Shown here piece after piece: positions 1-7,947 of a stretch of 31,425 nucleotides of DNA (the stretch's first letter is position 1; the number at the start of each line of letters is the position of its first letter). The translations under genes and the position numbers were made by a program. The notes beneath the pieces are model-generated. The model searched no databases, had not been told where the DNA came from, and saw only the letters and a program-made list of their open reading frames with translations. The DNA comes from CAZNUM01 sp046861615 (GTDB lineage Bacteria; Fidelibacterota; Marinisomatia; Marinisomatales; TCS55): the NCBI GenBank assembly GCA_046861615.1, contig JBHHUS010000020.1, positions 1 through 31,425 of the forward strand, given 5' to 3'.

Positions 1-326
1 GTGGCCCTTTCAGGTGCCTTTTCCCGGAAATCCAGGGTCACTGAAATACCGTTTGCCAGGTGAGCAACCAGAAATCCGCCTCCACCAATGTTACCGTTGG
101 ATGGAGAGGTAACCGCCAGTGCAAAACCGGTGGCAACCGCTGCATCAATGGCATTTCCACCTTTTTTCAGGATTTTAATTCCGGCTTCAGAAGCCTGTTT
201 ACTGGTGGAAACCACCATTCCATTTATACCATGAATAGGCTCTGGTTGAGCGGCCAGGGCGGTAAAGTTGCTACTAAATAAAAGGGCTGTAAAAATTTTT
301 AGCAGCATTATTACATTCGCATTCAT
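1..326 (-). CDS. ggt: Gamma-glutamyltransferase, N-terminal fragment (runs off the left edge)
   Basis: Only the first 108 codons lie in the window; the gene continues beyond base 1. My translation from the ATG at 326 gives a hydrophobic signal sequence (about residues 5-25, ending near Ala-Ala-Gln), then GMVVSTSKQASEAG, GGNAIDAAVA and SNGNIGGGGF. These are the typical opening motifs of the gamma-glutamyltransferase large subunit, an exported N-terminal-nucleophile hydrolase that cleaves gamma-glutamyl bonds such as in glutathione. The autoprocessing threonine lies outside the window, so activity cannot be judged. The gene lies 86 bases downstream of a second exported Ntn-hydrolase on the same strand and may share its transcript. 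An AAGGA-like site occurs, but about 25 bases upstream, so the start is likely rather than certain. Confidence 0.88.
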   Translation of the reverse strand, partial: MNANVIMLLKIFTALLFSSNFTALAAQPEPIHGINGMVVSTSKQASEAGIKILKKGGNAIDAAVATGFALAVTSPSNGNIGGGGFLVAHLANGISVTLDFREKAPERA

Positions 327-412
327 TTTACAATAGTCAGTTCTATATCCTTCTTAATTTAGATATTTTATTTAGGCAGCATCGAAGAATGAAAAATTTT
401 AGTTATTTGTTT

Positions 413-1402
413 TTACTCTGATTTATAAATGAAAATCACCGGTTTTCCGTCAGGTCGGATATATCCCCGGTACATGCCCTCTGTATTGAAAGGCATGGTA
501 AAACGACCATTTTGGTCTAAAGCGATTACACCACCGCTGCCTCCTCTGGCAGTCAGTTTGCGGATTACTTCCCAGGCGGCATCCTGTACGCTTAGCTCTT
601 TGTACTCCATCAGGGCGGAAATGTCATAGGCTACATTACCGCGAATAAAATATTCTCCCTGGCCGGTTCCGGAGACAGCACAGGTTTGATTATTAGCATA
701 GGTTCCGGCCCCGATGATGGGAGAATCACCGATTCGTCCCCAGCGTTTGTTAGTTAAACCGCCAGTGGAGGTACCCGCCGCTAAGTTACCGTACTGGTCC
801 AGAACCACGCACCCTACGGTGCCATGTTTTTCTGTCTCCTGGGCTTTTACCCGCTGGAGGGATTTCCAGCGACGATCGGTGTAAAAATACTCCGGTGGTC
901 GGATATCCAATCCCTGCTCTTTAGCGAATTCATCTGCTCCGGAACCACCTAAGAGTACATGCCAGGTATTCTCCATGACTTTCCGGGCGGCAGAGATGGG
1001 ATTTTTTATTGTCTTTACTCCTGCTACGGCGCCGGCTTTTAGGGTGGCGCCGTCCATTATAGAGGCATCCATTTCATTCTCTCCGACACTGTTAAAAACA
1101 GCCCCTTTCCCGGCATTGAACAAAGGCGAATCTTCCATAATATTAATGGAGGTTTCAACTGCATCCAGGGCAGTTCCTCCTTGAGAAAGAATTTTATATC
1201 CGTTTAAAAGGACCTCCGCAAGTTTTTCCCGGTAAGCCGCCTCTGTTTCCGGAGTCAGGTTATTTCTGGTAATAGTGCCGGCACCACCATGAATCACCAT
1301 GATAAAATTGGGATTGACGACTTTGGTTGATTGTGCAATTGGTTGGCCCAGGGTAGCGAAGACTACCAGGGTTGTTGAAAACAGTCGGATATGCTTCCTC
1401 AT
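413..1402 (-). CDS. iaaA: Isoaspartyl peptidase / plant-type L-asparaginase, exported
   Basis: A 329-residue Ntn-hydrolase of the plant-type asparaginase (asparaginase 2) family, which cleaves beta-aspartyl (isoaspartyl) dipeptides and often asparagine. Residues 1-24 form a signal peptide, so it acts in the periplasm or outside. MVIHGGAGTI (35-44) is the family's opening strand. HGTVGCV (193-199) holds the nucleophile Thr195, at which the precursor cleaves itself, and TSTGG (211-215) is the conserved substrate-site segment. An in-frame start farther upstream (1495) would run deep into the preceding gene. I chose ATG 1402 because it follows a GGAGG site and overlaps the previous stop by one base (TGATG), implying coupled translation. 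Its exported neighbour, gamma-glutamyltransferase, suggests joint scavenging of unusual peptides. Confidence 0.93.
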   Translation of the reverse strand: MRKHIRLFSTTLVVFATLGQPIAQSTKVVNPNFIMVIHGGAGTITRNNLTPETEAAYREKLAEVLLNGYKILSQGGTALDAVETSINIMEDSPLFNAGKGAVFNSVGENEMDASIMDGATLKAGAVAGVKTIKNPISAARKVMENTWHVLLGGSGADEFAKEQGLDIRPPEYFYTDRRWKSLQRVKAQETEKHGTVGCVVLDQYGNLAAGTSTGGLTNKRWGRIGDSPIIGAGTYANNQTCAVSGTGQGEYFIRGNVAYDISALMEYKELSVQDAAWEVIRKLTARGGSGGVIALDQNGRFTMPFNTEGMYRGYIRPDGKPVIFIYKSE

Positions 1403-2154
1403 CAGGACCTCCGGGATTGCAGTTTTGCCAGTAGGCGCAGGAGTTCCAGGTAGAGCCAGATCAGGGTTACCAGTAAACCAAAAGCGCCATACCATTCCAT
1501 GTATTTAGGTGCACCCCGTTCAGCCCCTTCTTCGATAAAGTCAAAATCCAGGACCAGATTTAAAGCGGCAACCACTACTACAACCAGGCTGAACAATATC
1601 CCCATGAGCGAATTACTATTTACCAGGGGTACTTGGACGTTGAAAATTCCCAGGACGAAACTGAGTAAATAAATGATTCCGATTCCGCCGGTGGCGGCGA
1701 AAATACCCAGTTTGAAATTTTCGGTCGGTTTAATGAGACCGGATCGATAAGCAAACAGCAAGCCTCCCAGTGTTCCGAAAGTGAGCATGAAGGCTTGGTT
1801 CACAATTCCGGGATAACTGGATTCAAAAATTCTTGAAATACCTCCCAAAGCCAATCCCTCTAACAGGGCATAAAGCGGAACAGTGTATGGGGCAGCTGTT
1901 TTTTTAAATATGGTGATTATTGCCGTCACTAAACCCCCGATCAATCCCACAATCAGTAGGGTATTAGCCCAGGGGTCACCGGGAGCCAGATTCCAGGTGA
2001 ACAGGGCAGTGGTCATGAGCAATACCAGGGATAAGGCGGTTTTATGCACCGTCCCTAAAATTGTCATGGTGGCCCCAAGCGTTGGATTCAGGGTTTCAAA
2101 GGTGTTGGCCCGGAGAGCCGGATTTCCGGAGCGGAGACTTAAGTGCCTATTCAT
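1402..2154 (-). CDS. Bax inhibitor-1 / YccA family membrane protein
   Basis: A 250-residue integral inner-membrane protein with about seven hydrophobic helices after a roughly 35-residue polar N-terminus that contains the NPTLG segment common in this branch. The pattern of a first helix followed by short loops, and a last helical pair near LGLLVTLIWLYLELLRLL, fits the bacterial Bax inhibitor-1/YccA (BaxI_1) family. Members are thought to be pH-sensitive ion-leak proteins or partners of the membrane protease FtsH; the exact role here is unknown. The ATG overlaps the glyS stop by one base (TAATG) with GGAG about ten bases upstream, and the stop overlaps the next start, so it is translationally coupled on both sides. 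The link with glyS is probably operon packing, not shared function. Confidence 0.88.
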   Translation of the reverse strand: MNRHLSLRSGNPALRANTFETLNPTLGATMTILGTVHKTALSLVLLMTTALFTWNLAPGDPWANTLLIVGLIGGLVTAIITIFKKTAAPYTVPLYALLEGLALGGISRIFESSYPGIVNQAFMLTFGTLGGLLFAYRSGLIKPTENFKLGIFAATGGIGIIYLLSFVLGIFNVQVPLVNSNSLMGILFSLVVVVVAALNLVLDFDFIEEGAERGAPKYMEWYGAFGLLVTLIWLYLELLRLLAKLQSRRS

Positions 2155-3494
2155 TAGTAGGTCTCCATATTATCTGAAATAGCCCTCTGCAGTTGATCTA
2201 TGGAGACCCGATCCTGTTTTTGGGAATCCCGGTGTCGCAGGGTTACGGTCTGGTCATCCAGGGATTGGTGATCCACGGTAATCCCGAAGGGTGTTCCCGC
2301 TTCGTCCTGACGGTAATAGCGTTTCCCGATTGAACCCTGCTGATCGTAAAGCACTTTGAAATGGGGTTTGAGTTGATCCACGATGGAACGGGCCAGTTCC
2401 GGCAAACCGTTCTTTTTCACCAGTGGGCAAATGATCGCTTTTACCGGTGCCAGACGGGGATGGAGTTTTAACACTACCCGATTATTTTCCGTGTCTTCCC
2501 AGTAAGCATTGGATAACACTGCCAAAAGGGTACGGTTCAATCCAGCGGAAGTTTCAACGATATAGGGAAAAAAGCGCTCTTTCGTTTCGGCATCGAAGAT
2601 CTGCATATTTTTTCCCGAAAATTCCTGATGTCGCCGTAGGTCAAAATCGGTACGGTTGTGAATCCCTTCAACCTCGGACCAGCCAAAGGGGAATTCATAT
2701 TCAATGTCCCAGGCTTCCTTGGCGTAGTGGGCCAGTTCCTCACCCTGATGCTGTTGAAAGCGCAGGGAGGTCTTTTTTATCCCCAAGGCGGAAGTATAAA
2801 ATTCCAGGCGCTCCGTTTTCCACTGCTCTAGTGTTTCATCATCAGTCCCGGGGCGCACGAAATACTGCATTTCCATCTGTTCAAATTCCCGGGTTCGGAA
2901 AATAAAATTCCGGGCAATAATCTCATTACGAAAAGCTTTACCAATCTGGGCGATGCCGAAGGGGATTTTTAGGCGCAGGGCGCCCTGGGTGAGGAGGTAA
3001 TTCACATAAATACCCTGGGCAGTTTCCGGCCGCAGGAAAGCGACGGAGGCATCATCCTCCACCGAACCCACATGGGTCTTGAACATCAGATTGAACTGGC
3101 GTGGTTCGGTTAATTGACCCTTGGTTCCACAGGTGGGGCACTGGAGTGTACTCCAATCAACAGACTCCACCGATCTATTCACCAGATCATCGGCCCGGTA
3201 ACGGGCTTTGCAATGACGGCAGTCCACCAGAGGATCGTTGAAGGCACCCACGTGACCCGAAGCCTCCCAGATTTTGGGGTGCATAAGGATACTGCTGTCC
3301 AGACCAACAATATTCTCGTGAAACTGGGTCATAGTTTGCCACCAGAGTTGGGAAATGGCATTTTTCAAGGCAATCCCCAGTGGGCCATAATCATAAATGG
3401 CACCGTAGCCACCATAGATTTCAGAACTTTGGAATATGAATCCCCGCCGCTTGCAGAGTGAAACGATTTTGTCTAAAGCATGTTTATTATTCAT
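2154..3494 (-). CDS. glyS: Glycyl-tRNA synthetase, class II dimeric type
   Basis: A 446-residue single-chain glycyl-tRNA synthetase that charges tRNA-Gly in the cytoplasm. It is the alpha2 (eukaryote/archaea/Gram-positive-like) type, not the alpha2-beta2 GlyQ/GlyS pair. Visible signatures: the N-terminal SSEIYGGYGAIYDYGPLG (23-40), a four-cysteine zinc-like insert (C92, C95, C119, C122), RPETAQG (155-161), class II motif 2 with R200-T-R-E-F-E-Q-M-E, and motif 3 near ETSAGLNRTLLAVL (314-327). The C-terminal anticodon-binding domain starts near residue 345. The length is normal for bacterial members. It is the first gene of an operon continuing into the BI-1 protein with a one-base overlap. Confidence 0.97.
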   Translation of the reverse strand: MNNKHALDKIVSLCKRRGFIFQSSEIYGGYGAIYDYGPLGIALKNAISQLWWQTMTQFHENIVGLDSSILMHPKIWEASGHVGAFNDPLVDCRHCKARYRADDLVNRSVESVDWSTLQCPTCGTKGQLTEPRQFNLMFKTHVGSVEDDASVAFLRPETAQGIYVNYLLTQGALRLKIPFGIAQIGKAFRNEIIARNFIFRTREFEQMEMQYFVRPGTDDETLEQWKTERLEFYTSALGIKKTSLRFQQHQGEELAHYAKEAWDIEYEFPFGWSEVEGIHNRTDFDLRRHQEFSGKNMQIFDAETKERFFPYIVETSAGLNRTLLAVLSNAYWEDTENNRVVLKLHPRLAPVKAIICPLVKKNGLPELARSIVDQLKPHFKVLYDQQGSIGKRYYRQDEAGTPFGITVDHQSLDDQTVTLRHRDSQKQDRVSIDQLQRAISDNMETY

Positions 3495-3659
3495 GAATGG
3501 TGTCCCGGAGCCTTGGTTCCTGGGTTTAATTCCAATTGGAAATTAGCCATTTTTAATATAATGACCGCTCCCAATCATTCCGGGACTATCAGGACCGTTT
3601 TCCCATGTCAGTTTAAATGAATTAGATTGTAAGACAAACAACCGGGAGCTGAAATTGGA
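3495..3659. other. Intergenic region upstream of glyS with a short palindrome
   Basis: A 165-base gap between ccmH and glyS, both on the minus strand. It contains a perfect 12-base palindrome, TTCCAATTGGAA, at 3530-3541, about 36 bases upstream of the glyS start. I see no T-box-like leader, no strong intrinsic terminator for ccmH and no convincing -35/-10 pair, although a glyS promoter is expected here. Confidence 0.5.
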
Positions 3660-4082
3660 TTAATCCAGCTCCTTCAACTCCTTCTCAATTTCATCGTCAA
3701 ATTCAATTTTGGTATCCTTAGGGGGCGGAGGCTCAGGAACTCCTTTAGCTGTCCGGAGGTAAACAGCAATGATCGTTAATCCTGCTAATCCGATGGCGAT
3801 GGGAGCAATCCAGGCGAATAGATTAAATCCCTGGGCTACAGGCGCTGCCAGAATTCGTTCTCCGTACTTTTCAACATAATAGCTAATGATTTCATCCTTA
3901 GTTTTACCGGCATTCACAAAAGCAGTGATTTCTGCTTCTAATTCCGAGTGACCATGGTCGTAAACGGTCCCGCTCCAGCAACAGGGGGCCATGAGACTTT
4001 GTTCAATTTCCTTGATCAGGGCTTCGTTGTCTGATGCCCAAAGGGTAGTGGCCAGTAAAATTGTGATAACAAATGGTTTCAT
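3660..4082 (-). CDS. ccmH: CcmH-like cytochrome c maturation protein, CC variant
   Basis: A 140-residue membrane-anchored protein of the CcmH/CycL/Ccl2 family, which in system I cytochrome c maturation handles apocytochrome thiols at the periplasmic face. There is a signal peptide (about 1-16), a helical domain with EIEQSLMAPCCW (25-36) and the family segment EIISYYVEKYGERILAAP (64-81), one transmembrane helix (about 87-109) and an acidic, proline-rich tail. The usual LRCxxCQ redox motif is replaced by adjacent C34-C35, so a normal CxxC disulfide is not possible. No other ccm gene is in the window. Its ATG overlaps, as ATGA, the TGA that ends the ancestral topA frame, which suggests it was once translated by coupling to full-length TopA. 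Confidence 0.83.
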   Translation of the reverse strand: MKPFVITILLATTLWASDNEALIKEIEQSLMAPCCWSGTVYDHGHSELEAEITAFVNAGKTKDEIISYYVEKYGERILAAPVAQGFNLFAWIAPIAIGLAGLTIIAVYLRTAKGVPEPPPPKDTKIEFDDEIEKELKELD

Positions 4083-4234
4083 TTCTTTTTTCCCCAGCGT
4101 TTTTTTCGCGGGCCGGCAACCCGCCGTTTGTTTACCAATTCAATCCCCTGCTCTAACGTAATGTTTTCCGGTTCAGTTCCTTTCGGCAGGGATTAATTTT
4201 TTTTTCCGTCCGTCAATTAAGGACAGTAGCGGCC
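4079..4234 (-). pseudogene. topA: Interrupted C-terminal extension of topA (three in-frame TAA codons)
   Basis: Reading on in the topA frame past its TAA (4235-4237) gives GRYCP, a second TAA (4217-4219), LTDGKKN, a third TAA (4193-4195), then 37 uninterrupted codons beginning SLPKGTEPENITLEQ and ending GPRKKRWGKKK, before TGA at 4079-4081. GRYGP...TDG...SLPKGT...TLEQ is the typical last repeat of bacterial topoisomerase I, followed by a basic tail. No indel is needed to keep the frame. The TGA overlaps the ccmH ATG. The stretch is therefore former (or conditionally read) topA coding sequence, not ordinary spacer. The alternatives are sequencing or assembly errors, recent decay, or readthrough; I cannot separate these here. 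Confidence 0.85.
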
Positions 4235-6592
4235 TTATTTTATGATAAGTATTTCTCCAGTGTCGGGATTTGGCCCTAACTCCCTCAGAACAGTGGTCCC
4301 TTTTTGGGACTGTCGGAATAGTTCCACAGCCCGGTCTAATTTAATATCCAAGGGTGAATCGGTGGGAGGCAAGGATTTATTCTGGCGGCCTATTTTAATG
4401 TAGGGACCGTAGCGGCCGTAATTAGCGAAAATTTTTTCTCCCGTTTCTGGGTGGATGCCCACTAATCGGGGAAGGGCCAGGAGTTGTTTGGCTAACTCCA
4501 GGCCTACGGTTTCAACAGGAATTTCCTTGGGGATGGATTTTCTGGTTTTAGTATTCCCCAGTTGAACATAGGGGCCGAAGGGTCCCGATTTTAAAAAGAT
4601 ATTTTCTCCGCTGGACTCATCCTGACCCAAAAGGGTGGCTTCTTCCTCCGTTTGATTCAACAGTGTTTCAATGGTTTCCGGGTTTAGGTCTCCCAGGGCA
4701 AGGGTGTCAGGAATGTTTTTACGGAGGTCCGCTTTTTGAAGATAAGGACCATATTGCCCAATCCGGATGGCAAGCGATTCATCCTCAACGGAAGTGAGCG
4801 GAATAGTACAGGCTTTAGCAATATCCACTTTTTCCTGCAGCATGGTGTCTAGACCAGCTTGATCCTTGGAACCATAGTAGAAGGCAGTCATAAAAGGCAA
4901 CGCTTCCTGTTCCCCGCGGGAGATGGCATCCAAACCATTTTCCATGTGAGCGGTGAATTGGGAATCTACTAACGGATCAAAATGGTTTTCTAATAGCTGA
5001 GTTACTGCTACTCCTAGGAAGGTAGGCACCAAGGTTCCCTTTTTATTGATGACATAGTTACGGCGTTGAATCGTATCCAGTATAGAGTGAAAAGTGGATG
5101 GCCGTCCGATGCCCTTAGTCTCCAGTTCTTTCACCAGGGAGGCTTCGGTGAAACGGGCCGGTGGTCTGGTAGTGTGGGCTTCAGCTGTAAGGGTTTCACA
5201 CGCCAGGCGTTGACCCTCAATCATGGGCGGGAGGATATTTTCCTTTTGTTCCCGCTCTGCTGCGGGATCATCCCGTCCTTCTACGTAAACCGCCATATAA
5301 CCGGGGAAAAGAATCTCCCGTCCAGTAGCTCGGAATAGAGCCTTTTGATTTTTGATCTGAACCTTGACCTGTTTGAGTTTGGCCGGGGTCATTTGACAGG
5401 CCAGGGTCCGTTTTAAGATTAAGTCGAAAAGGCGGGCGGCATCAGCGTCCAGAGTTGATTGAACGGTCTGGAGTGTAGCAAAGGGATCACCTGCCGGTCG
5501 GATGGCCTCGTGAGCCTCTTGGGCGTTCTTGACCTTAGTGGTGTAGTGAACGGGTTTTGCTGGCAAATAATCAGAGCCGAATAACCGACTGATTTCGGTT
5601 CGGGCGCCGTGAATGCCTTCGCGGGAAAGATTGGTGGAATCAGTCCGCATGTAAGTGATGAAACCATTTTCATACAACCGTTGTGCCACCCGCATGGTTC
5701 GTTTGGTGGCATATCGAAGTTTCCGGGCGGCCTCCTGCTGAAGTGTGCTGGTAGTGAAGGGTGGCTGGGGCCGGGAAGTCTGAATTTTTTCTTCGATTTT
5801 TTCCACCAGCCAGGGACCTGGTTTCAATTCCTCTATCAGAACCTCCGCCTGGGATTGACTCAACAATAGTACGGAGTCATTTTTCAACTGACCGGTTTTG
5901 GTATCGAAGTCCTTACCAGAGGCGATTCGCTCTCTATCCAGCCGACGTAAAACAGCATTGAAGTGCTGTTGTTCAGTCGTGCTTAATTCGGCTTTTAAAT
6001 CGTAATAACTGGCAGTATTGAATCCAACCCGCAGGCGCTCCCGTTCCACGATCATTTTCAGGGCCGTAGACTGCACCCGGCCAGCGGAGAGCGCCACTTC
6101 AACAAATTTCATGTTTTTCTGCAGCGTATTCCACAATACCCGGGAAACCTTGTAACCTACCAAGCGATCAATTATACGCCGGGTTTGGCGGGCTGCTACC
6201 AGATTATTGTCAATAGATTGGGGTTGAGCCATGCCCGCTTCAATCCCATCCCGGGTGATTTCAGTGAACTGAACCCGGGAAACTTTACTATTTCCAATTT
6301 CACTTACGATGTGAGCTGCAATGGCTTCTCCCTCACGGTCCGGATCGGTGGCGATTATGATTTCAGGAGCCTGCTTAGCCAGGGATTTCAACTCCTGTAT
6401 AAATTTCTTTTTATCGGGCAGAACAATCTCACGGATCGAAAAATTATTTTCCACATCAACACCTAGTTCTTTCTTTGGCAAGTCTTTCACGTGTCCCACG
6501 CAGGCTAATACGTTGTATTTACCGCCTAGGTATTTGGCAATGGTTTTCGCCTTGGAGGGCGATTCTACGATTAAAATTGGTTTTGAAGTCAT
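4235..6592 (-). CDS. topA: DNA topoisomerase I, shortened C-terminus
   Basis: A 785-residue type IA topoisomerase that relaxes negatively supercoiled DNA. The TOPRIM domain opens with ILIVESPSKAKTI (6-18, catalytic E10) and contains ATDPDREGEAIA (81-92), which carries the metal-binding acidic residues. The nucleophile is Tyr314 in GFITYMRTDST. The C-terminus lacks four-cysteine zinc fingers and instead carries glycine/tyrosine repeats (for example IRIGQYGPYLQ, KSGPFGPYVQLG, NYGRYGPYIKIG), the zinc-less repeat type. The protein stops at NPDTGEILIIK, in the middle of what should be another repeat; the rest is present downstream in frame but interrupted by stops. Catalytic parts are intact, so the enzyme is probably functional. 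The ATG at 6592 has no clear Shine-Dalgarno sequence. Confidence 0.96.
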   Translation of the reverse strand: MTSKPILIVESPSKAKTIAKYLGGKYNVLACVGHVKDLPKKELGVDVENNFSIREIVLPDKKKFIQELKSLAKQAPEIIIATDPDREGEAIAAHIVSEIGNSKVSRVQFTEITRDGIEAGMAQPQSIDNNLVAARQTRRIIDRLVGYKVSRVLWNTLQKNMKFVEVALSAGRVQSTALKMIVERERLRVGFNTASYYDLKAELSTTEQQHFNAVLRRLDRERIASGKDFDTKTGQLKNDSVLLLSQSQAEVLIEELKPGPWLVEKIEEKIQTSRPQPPFTTSTLQQEAARKLRYATKRTMRVAQRLYENGFITYMRTDSTNLSREGIHGARTEISRLFGSDYLPAKPVHYTTKVKNAQEAHEAIRPAGDPFATLQTVQSTLDADAARLFDLILKRTLACQMTPAKLKQVKVQIKNQKALFRATGREILFPGYMAVYVEGRDDPAAEREQKENILPPMIEGQRLACETLTAEAHTTRPPARFTEASLVKELETKGIGRPSTFHSILDTIQRRNYVINKKGTLVPTFLGVAVTQLLENHFDPLVDSQFTAHMENGLDAISRGEQEALPFMTAFYYGSKDQAGLDTMLQEKVDIAKACTIPLTSVEDESLAIRIGQYGPYLQKADLRKNIPDTLALGDLNPETIETLLNQTEEEATLLGQDESSGENIFLKSGPFGPYVQLGNTKTRKSIPKEIPVETVGLELAKQLLALPRLVGIHPETGEKIFANYGRYGPYIKIGRQNKSLPPTDSPLDIKLDRAVELFRQSQKGTTVLRELGPNPDTGEILIIK

Positions 6593-6679
6593 TGAATTAT
6601 GATTGAAAACAGGTTCCCAGTTTACATGTTTGAAATCAGCAATTCTGCATACATATATATTTAATGTAAAGGTGAAATA

Positions 6680-7945
6680 TTACAAAGGCAAGGCTGTCAC
6701 AAAGCTTACCGCATCTTTATAAGGTACCTGTTTCTGGATGCCGGTTACCAGGTCCTTGATCTGTACCGTATCCTGAGCCAACTCCTGGTCCCCGATAATA
6801 ATGGCTGTATCCGCGCCCAGTTTATTGGCCTCCCGCAGCTGTGCTTTCAGACTCCGTCTTAGAGGATCAAATACGCTGGGGATCCCGATTTTCCGCAGGT
6901 TCTGAACTAACGTCAGAGTCCGCTCGACCGATTTGGGTCCCAGCCCGATGACAAATAGAAGGGGCAGTACGGGAGCAGTCTGATAATTTTTCCCGATGAC
7001 CATCAGTATCCGTTCCATCCCGGCAGCGAAACCAATGCCCGGTGTTGGTTTTCCGCCCAGGACTTCCACCAGACTGTCATAACGCCCACCACCGCAGAGA
7101 GCGTCCTGAGCACCGAGGGCAGGGGAGGTAATTTCAAAAGTAGTGCGGGTGTAGTAATCCAGGCCACGGACTAGGCGGGGCTCTACAACGTAAGGAATAT
7201 CCAGGGCAGATAACAGGGAGCAGACTTCAGCAAAATGGGTTTTGTCCTCCAGCGTGTGGAAAGATTCCATCACTGGTGCTCCTCGGAGGAGTTCAATTTC
7301 ATGGGGAACTTTTGTATCAAGAATTCGCAGCGGATTAGTTTCAAATCGGCGCTGACTGGTTTCAGAGAGTTCCTTTAAATAGGGGCGTAAAAAATCCTGT
7401 AGGGCCTGGCGATACTCTTCTCGGCAGGTAGAAGAACCAATACTGTTTAGCTTTAATTCCAATTCATCCACTTCCAGGATTTCCAGGATGTGGTAAGCCA
7501 GGGCAATAATTTCCGCATCCAGCTCCGGGTATTCCGATCCAAGCGCTTCCACGCCGAACTGGTGAAACTGGCGCTGGCGGCCCTTCTGGGGGCGTTCCCG
7601 CCGGAACAGGGCGTCGATATAATACAGTTTTGTCAGGGGACTTTTAACGCCAAGGTTGTGCTGGACGTAAGCCCGGATCACCGGAGCGGTTGCTTCTGGT
7701 TTCAGGGTCAGACTGGTGTTCCCCTGATCGGCCCAGCTGTACATCTCCTTGGTGACAATGTCGGTTTCAGCCCCCACGCCCCGAGTGAATAGATCCGTCT
7801 TTTCAAAGGCCGGGGTGCGGATTTCCTGGTAGCCGTAAATAGCCATGGTCTCCCGGATGGTCTGTTCCACCCGCTGCCAGAGCCGGGATTCTTCCGGTAA
7901 AATGTCGTGAGTGCCTTTGATGGAACGGAGGGGTTCTTTAGCCAC
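6680..7945 (-). CDS. hisS: Histidyl-tRNA synthetase
   Basis: A 421-residue class II synthetase that charges tRNA-His. The N-terminus IKGTHDILPEES (9-20) is typical. Motif 2 is FRRERPQKGRQRQFHQFGVE (114-133), and the histidine-specific motifs are RGLDYYTRTTFE (260-271) and GGGRYD (285-290), followed by motif 3 around GIGFAAGMERI (303-313). The C-terminal anticodon-binding domain begins near residue 325. I used the GTG at 7945: it gives the normal N-terminus, and the first internal ATG would remove class-defining sequence. The start lies two bases after the stop of the zinc-ribbon/DUF2007 gene, so the two are surely cotranscribed. Confidence 0.97.
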   Translation of the reverse strand: MAKEPLRSIKGTHDILPEESRLWQRVEQTIRETMAIYGYQEIRTPAFEKTDLFTRGVGAETDIVTKEMYSWADQGNTSLTLKPEATAPVIRAYVQHNLGVKSPLTKLYYIDALFRRERPQKGRQRQFHQFGVEALGSEYPELDAEIIALAYHILEILEVDELELKLNSIGSSTCREEYRQALQDFLRPYLKELSETSQRRFETNPLRILDTKVPHEIELLRGAPVMESFHTLEDKTHFAEVCSLLSALDIPYVVEPRLVRGLDYYTRTTFEITSPALGAQDALCGGGRYDSLVEVLGGKPTPGIGFAAGMERILMVIGKNYQTAPVLPLLFVIGLGPKSVERTLTLVQNLRKIGIPSVFDPLRRSLKAQLREANKLGADTAIIIGDQELAQDTVQIKDLVTGIQKQVPYKDAVSFVTALPL

Positions 7946-7947
7946 GG

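Noticed and set aside
1403..1495. Longer N-terminus for the isoaspartyl peptidase starting at 1495
   Set aside because: The extra 31 residues lie entirely within the BI-1 coding region and precede a proper signal peptide; ATG 1402 has GGAGG and the usual stop-start overlap.
2447..2905. A 152-codon plus-strand open frame opposite glyS
   Set aside because: glyS is certain from synthetase motifs; the antisense frame has no family resemblance and low-quality composition (many Pro, Arg, Ser, His).
4192..4205. Nine-base homopolymer (T on the plus strand) suspected of causing a topA frameshift
   Set aside because: Reading through it keeps the TopA tail in the same frame; the interruption is by stop codons, not by a length change in the run.
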